Origin: Streptomyces werraensis
Lineage (GTDB): Bacteria > Actinomycetota > Actinomycetes > Streptomycetales > Streptomycetaceae
Length of the DNA stretch: 64,000 nucleotides
Direction: 5' to 3'
NCBI GenBank assembly: GCA_014656175.1
Contig: BNBX01000002.1
Location: 562,776 to 626,775, forward strand
The position numbers and the translations under genes were made by a program. Below are positions 60,789 through 64,000 of this stretch, one piece after another (positions within the stretch are counted from its first letter, which is position 1; every line of letters starts with the position of its first letter). The notes under the pieces were generated by a model. It searched no databases, was not told the DNA's origin, and saw only the letters and a list, made by a program, of their open reading frames with translations.

Positions 60789-62036
60789 GTGACCGATGAC
60801 CAGGCGGCCAGGACCGCCCCGGTGTACACGGGGCCCAGATGGTTCTTCCCGTCCGCCCTCATCCACGAGCTCGACCCCGACGCGAGCCGCTCCGGCCGCC
60901 GTCCCCGGCGTACCGCCCGCGACTGGGTCGTCGACTTCTCCTGCTTCCTGCTCGCCGCCCTGATCGGACTGGTCGGCGCCGACACGCTGCAGAACTCCGA
61001 CCTCCCGCGGGCGTTGAGCATCGCCGACCAGACACTCGGCGCGCTGTCCTGCGCCGCGGTCTGGCTGCGCCGCCGGTGGCCGTTCGGCCTGGCCGCCGCC
61101 ATGGTGCCGGTCAGCTTCGTCTCCGAGACGTCCGGCGGGGTCGCGGTCATCGCCCTGTTCACGCTCGCCGTGCACCGGCCCTTCCGGTACGTGGCCTGGG
61201 TGGCCTGCTCCCAGCTGGTGCTGGTGCCGCTGTACTTCTGGTGGCGCCCGGACCCCGACCTGCCGTACGCCGTCGTCGTCGTCCTCTTCGTCGTGCTGAC
61301 GGTCGCCGTCGTCGGCTGGGGCATGTTCGTCCGGTCCAAACGGCAGCTCATGCTCAGCCTGCGGGACCGGGCCCGGCACGCCGAGACGGAGGCGCGGCTG
61401 AGGGCCGAACAGGCGCAGCGGCTCGCCCGCGAGGCCATCGCGCGCGAGATGCACGACGTGCTCGCGCACCGGCTGACGCTGCTCAGCGTGCACGCGGGCG
61501 CGCTGGAGTTCCGGCCCGACGCCCCGCCCGACGAGACAGCACGGGCGGCGGGCGTGATCCGGGAGAGCGCCCACGAGGCCCTCCAGGACCTGCGGGAGAT
61601 CATCGGGGTGCTGCGGGCCGGCGACAGCGAGGACGCGGGCCGCCCGCAGCCGACGCTCGCGGCGCTGGACACCCTTGTCGCCGAGTCCCGCCAGGCGGGT
61701 ATGAAGGTCACCCTGGAGCAGCGGGTCACCGACGCCGCCTCCGTCCCCGCCTCCGTCGGCCGCACCGCCTACCGCATCGCCCAGGAGGGCCTGACCAACG
61801 CCCGCAAACACGCCCCCGGCACGGAGGTCACGGTCTCCGTCACCGGCGGCCCGGGCGAGGATCTCACGGTCACGGTCCACAACCCCGCCCCGGAAGGCGA
61901 GGTCCCGCCCGTCCCAGGCGCCGGCCAGGGCCTGATCGGCCTGACGGAACGGGCGACGCTGACGGGCGGCTCCTTCGAACACGGGCCCACACCGGACGGC
62001 GGCTTCGCCGTGAGGGCGCGGCTGCCGTGGCGGTGA
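60789..62036 (+). CDS. Sensor histidine kinase, NarL/DesK type
   Basis: This encodes 415 residues. About four to five TM helices (~35-180) are followed by a coiled stretch, the HisKA_3 domain with AREMHDVLAHRLTLLSVHAG (phospho-His ~222), and a C-terminal HATPase (YRIAQEGLTNARKHAPGTEV ~332, GAGQGLIGLTERA ~380). It starts at GTG 60789. It senses an unknown signal through the membrane part and phosphorylates the regulator encoded downstream. Confidence 0.92.
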   Translation: MTDDQAARTAPVYTGPRWFFPSALIHELDPDASRSGRRPRRTARDWVVDFSCFLLAALIGLVGADTLQNSDLPRALSIADQTLGALSCAAVWLRRRWPFGLAAAMVPVSFVSETSGGVAVIALFTLAVHRPFRYVAWVACSQLVLVPLYFWWRPDPDLPYAVVVVLFVVLTVAVVGWGMFVRSKRQLMLSLRDRARHAETEARLRAEQAQRLAREAIAREMHDVLAHRLTLLSVHAGALEFRPDAPPDETARAAGVIRESAHEALQDLREIIGVLRAGDSEDAGRPQPTLAALDTLVAESRQAGMKVTLEQRVTDAASVPASVGRTAYRIAQEGLTNARKHAPGTEVTVSVTGGPGEDLTVTVHNPAPEGEVPPVPGAGQGLIGLTERATLTGGSFEHGPTPDGGFAVRARLPWR

Positions 62037-62166
62037 ACCTCGCGTGGACCGCGGGCAATCGTGCCGCCCGGGGCGGCACAGGTGGGCGCGGCGGCACCTC
62101 ACAGGCGCCGAGTTGCGCGGACACCCCCGCCCCGCACCAGCCCCGGTGCATGATTTCGTACCGCCC

Positions 62167-62847
62167 ATGACCGCGATCAAAGTCCTCCTCGTGGACGACG
62201 ACCCCCTCGTCCGAGCCGGCCTCTCCCTCATGCTCGGCGGCGCCGACGACATCGAGATCGTCGGAGAGGCCGCCGACGGCTCCGAGGTCACCGCACTCGT
62301 CGACCGCACCCACCCGGACGTCGTCCTCATGGACATCCGCATGCCCTCCGTCGACGGCCTCGCCGCCACCGAGGCGCTGCGCGGCCGCGACGACGCCCCG
62401 CAGGTCGTCGTGCTCACCACCTTCCACGCGGACGACCAGGTCCTGCGCGCACTCCGCGCGGGCGCGGCCGGCTTCGTGCTGAAGGACACCCCGCCCGCCG
62501 AGATCGTCGCCGCGGTACGGCGCGTCGCGGCCGGCGACCCGGTGCTGTCGCCCGCGGTCACCCGGCAGCTGATGGCGCACGCCGCCGGCGATCCGGGCCC
62601 GGGCGACACCCGCCGCTCCCGCGCCCGCGACCGCGTCGCCTCCCTCAACGACCGCGAACGCGAGGTCGCCGTGGCCGTCGGCCGGGGCCTCGCCAACGCG
62701 GAGATCGCCGCAGAGCTGTACATGAGCGTGGCCACCGTCAAGACGCACGTCTCACGCATCCTGGCCAAGCTCGACCTCAACAACCGTGTCCAGATCGCGC
62801 TGCTCGCCCATGACGCGGGCCTGCTGGAGGAGACAGACCACCCGTGA
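62167..62847 (+). CDS. LuxR-type response regulator (NarL family)
   Basis: This encodes 226 residues. The receiver domain has KVLLVDDDPLVRAGLSLML, phospho-Asp in VVLMDIRMPSVDGLAATEAL (~57) and VVVLTTFHADDQVLRALRAG, LKD at ~107. The C-terminal HTH reads LNDREREVAVAVGRGLANAE, then IAAELYMSVATVKTHVSRIL (~160-200). The ATG is at 62167, 130 bases after the kinase. Cognate to it; targets unknown. The stop overlaps the thioesterase GTG by four bases. Confidence 0.93.
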   Translation: MTAIKVLLVDDDPLVRAGLSLMLGGADDIEIVGEAADGSEVTALVDRTHPDVVLMDIRMPSVDGLAATEALRGRDDAPQVVVLTTFHADDQVLRALRAGAAGFVLKDTPPAEIVAAVRRVAAGDPVLSPAVTRQLMAHAAGDPGPGDTRRSRARDRVASLNDREREVAVAVGRGLANAEIAAELYMSVATVKTHVSRILAKLDLNNRVQIALLAHDAGLLEETDHP

Positions 62848-63314
62848 CGTCCACCGGCCGTTCCGAGGAGCCCCGCACCATGACCCCGCCGCCCGAACTC
62901 GACCTCGCCGCCGCGCGGAAGCTGCTGGACGCCCAGCCCTTCAGCAGACTCCTCGGCGCCCGTGTCACCGCCTTCGGCGACGGCGGGGCCACCCTGGAGA
63001 TCGACATCAGGGACGACCTGCACCAGCAGAACGGCTTCCTGCACGGAGGCGTCCTCGCCTACGCCGCCGACAACGCGCTCACCTTCGCCGCCGGCGCGGT
63101 CCTCGGCCCGTCCGTGCTGACCGGCGGCTTCTCCGTGCAGTACCTGCGTCCGGCCACCGGCCGCACCCTCCGCGCCCGCGCCACCGTGGTCCACGCGGGC
63201 AGACGCCAGGCGGTCACCCGCTGCGACCTCCTCACGGTGACGGAGGAGGACGAGGAGACGCTGTGCGCGGTGGCGCAGGGGACGGTCCTGCCGGTGACGG
63301 CCCGCACGTCATGA
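62844..63314 (+). CDS. PaaI family thioesterase (hotdog fold)
   Basis: This encodes up to 156 residues. The hotdog signature QQNGFLHGGVLAYAADNALT (HGG motif ~68) and GGFSVQYLRPATGRTLRARA (~95) are typical of PaaI-type acyl-CoA thioesterases, which hydrolyse aryl- or acyl-CoA esters. The GTG at 62844 overlaps the response regulator stop; an ATG at 62880 with GAGGAG nine bases upstream is an equally good start (144 residues). The 3' end is duplicated as a 27-bp repeat. Confidence 0.85.
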   Translation: MTSTGRSEEPRTMTPPPELDLAAARKLLDAQPFSRLLGARVTAFGDGGATLEIDIRDDLHQQNGFLHGGVLAYAADNALTFAAGAVLGPSVLTGGFSVQYLRPATGRTLRARATVVHAGRRQAVTRCDLLTVTEEDEETLCAVAQGTVLPVTARTS

Positions 63315-63354
63315 GGGCATGACGGGGGACGGCCCGCACGTCGTGAGGGCATGA
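63296..63354 (+). repeat. 27-bp tandem repeat with 32-bp period at the thioesterase 3' end
   Basis: Positions 63296-63322 and 63328-63354 share 26 of 27 bases (GACGGCCCGCACGTC, then A/G-TGAGGGCATGA). Copy 1 includes the thioesterase stop codon. It looks like a short local duplication. Confidence 0.75.
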
Positions 63355-63358
63355 AGAA

Positions 63359-63381
63359 GGGGGTGTCGCCCCGACACCCCC
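63359..63381. terminator. Terminator hairpin between convergent genes
   Basis: GGGGGTGTCG and CGACACCCCC form a perfect 10-bp stem with a three-base loop, between the thioesterase stop and the stop of the convergent oxidoreductase at 63387. It can work in both directions. Confidence 0.75.
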
Positions 63382-63386
63382 AGGTC

Positions 63387-64000
63387 TCACGTCAGCGCCT
63401 CCTGCGCGCTGCCCAGCAGTTCCGCGGGCCGCACCGGCCTGTGCTCCCGCCGCGATCTCTCGCACGCCTCCGCGATCAGCAGCGCCCGCAGGGCCTCACG
63501 GCCGTCGCACGGGTTGGGCCGCTCACCCCGCACCACCTCGACGAACGCGACCAGTTCGGCCTCGTACGCGGGTCCGAACCGCTCCAGGAAGCCGGTCCAC
63601 GGCTTGTCCGCCGCGGGCGGCCCCGTCGGCTCGGTGGACGCGATGGGCGTACGGTCGTCGAGGCCGACCACGATCTGGTCACGCTCCCCGGCGAGTTCCA
63701 TGCGCACGTCGTAGCCGGCGCCGTTCATCCGGGTCCCGGTGACCGTGGCGAGGGTGCCGTCGTCGAGGGTGAGCAGCACCGCGCCCGTGTCGACGTCGCC
63801 CGCCTCGCGGAACATCGGGGGCCCCGCGTCCGACCCGGTGGCGTACACGTCGACGACCTCCCGGCCGGTCACCCAGCGCAGGACGTCGAAGTCGTGGATG
63901 AGGGTGTCCCGGTACAGCCCGCCCGACTGCGCCAGGCGGGAGGGGTCCGGCGGCTCCGCCTCGCTGGTCGTCGCGCGTACCGTGTGCAGCCGCCCCAGCC
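63387..64000 (-). CDS. Gfo/Idh/MocA family oxidoreductase, C-terminal part (cut by window edge)
   Basis: The frame is open from the window edge at 64000 (LGRLHTVRATTSEAEPPDPS) through GGLYRDTLIHDFDVLRWVTG to the stop, about 203 codons. GGLYRDTLIHDFDVLRW carries the H-x-x-D signature of the substrate-binding domain of inositol 2-dehydrogenase-like proteins. The later VTGTRMNGAGYDVRMELAGE and PAYEAELVAFVEVVRGERPN fit this family. The N-terminal Rossmann domain lies outside. It would oxidise or reduce a sugar or cyclitol with NAD(P). Confidence 0.9.
   Translation of the reverse strand, partial: LGRLHTVRATTSEAEPPDPSRLAQSGGLYRDTLIHDFDVLRWVTGREVVDVYATGSDAGPPMFREAGDVDTGAVLLTLDDGTLATVTGTRMNGAGYDVRMELAGERDQIVVGLDDRTPIASTEPTGPPAADKPWTGFLERFGPAYEAELVAFVEVVRGERPNPCDGREALRALLIAEACERSRREHRPVRPAELLGSAQEALT

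Overview
The window is chromosomal DNA of a Streptomyces or close relative. The signs are very high G+C with G/C-rich third codon positions, frequent GTG starts, four-base start/stop overlaps, a XRE/DUF397/ATP-binding developmental cassette, two rare TTA codons, secreted RNase Sa-like and GH25 enzymes, and a purine-degradation gene order like that known from Streptomyces coelicolor. No rRNA, tRNA, CRISPR array, prophage or complete insertion sequence was seen.

Layout. 1-4.1 kb: two AMP-dependent acyl-CoA ligases (the first cut by the window edge), two GNAT acetyltransferases and a zinc-ribbon protein with a nuclease-like domain. 4.2-16.1 kb: glyoxylate and urate catabolism, with gcl, then hyi-glxR on the other strand, then uraD-uraH-uricase-8-oxoguanine deaminase-NCS2 permease. 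16.1-20.3 kb: two secreted cell-wall hydrolases, and an MFS exporter divergent from an HxlR regulator. 20.4-26.8 kb: a scarred segment with two 121-bp near-identical leaders, a truncated haloperoxidase, a truncated ltrA, an IS5-type transposase remnant, a large LuxR/ATPase regulator and an aldehyde dehydrogenase. 26.8-44.4 kb: accessory genes, including the XRE/DUF397/ATP-binding set, an ECF41-like sigma factor beside an NmrA-like oxidoreductase, a large TerD-like protein, a double alpha/beta hydrolase beside a MerR regulator, and an aminotransferase divergent from an HxlR regulator. 44.5-52.4 kb: a surface VWA pair, two divergent IucA/IucC siderophore synthetases, TerC, a HipA-like kinase and an Rdx-family protein. 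52.4-59 kb: malate synthase, a MocA-like nucleotidyltransferase, the IclR-type repressor (allR), allantoinase and allantoicase. 59-64 kb: an SDR, an RNase Sa-like enzyme, a two-component system, a PaaI thioesterase and a partial Gfo/Idh oxidoreductase.

How it fits together. Guanine derivatives enter through the permease and deaminase. Urate is opened by uricase, UraH and UraD to allantoin; AllB and Alc take it through allantoate to ureidoglycolate and urea. Glyoxylate is then routed by Gcl, Hyi and GlxR to glycerate, or by malate synthase to malate. No xanthine dehydrogenase or ureidoglycolate lyase is seen here. The strongest observation is a 36-bp tandem operator in front of gcl, hyi-glxR, aceB and between allR and allB. 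It consists of two 15-bp TTCC-N7-(G/A)GAA boxes exactly 21 bp apart and ties both ends of the window into one probable AllR regulon. A second 17-bp palindrome is shared by uraD, allB and aceB.
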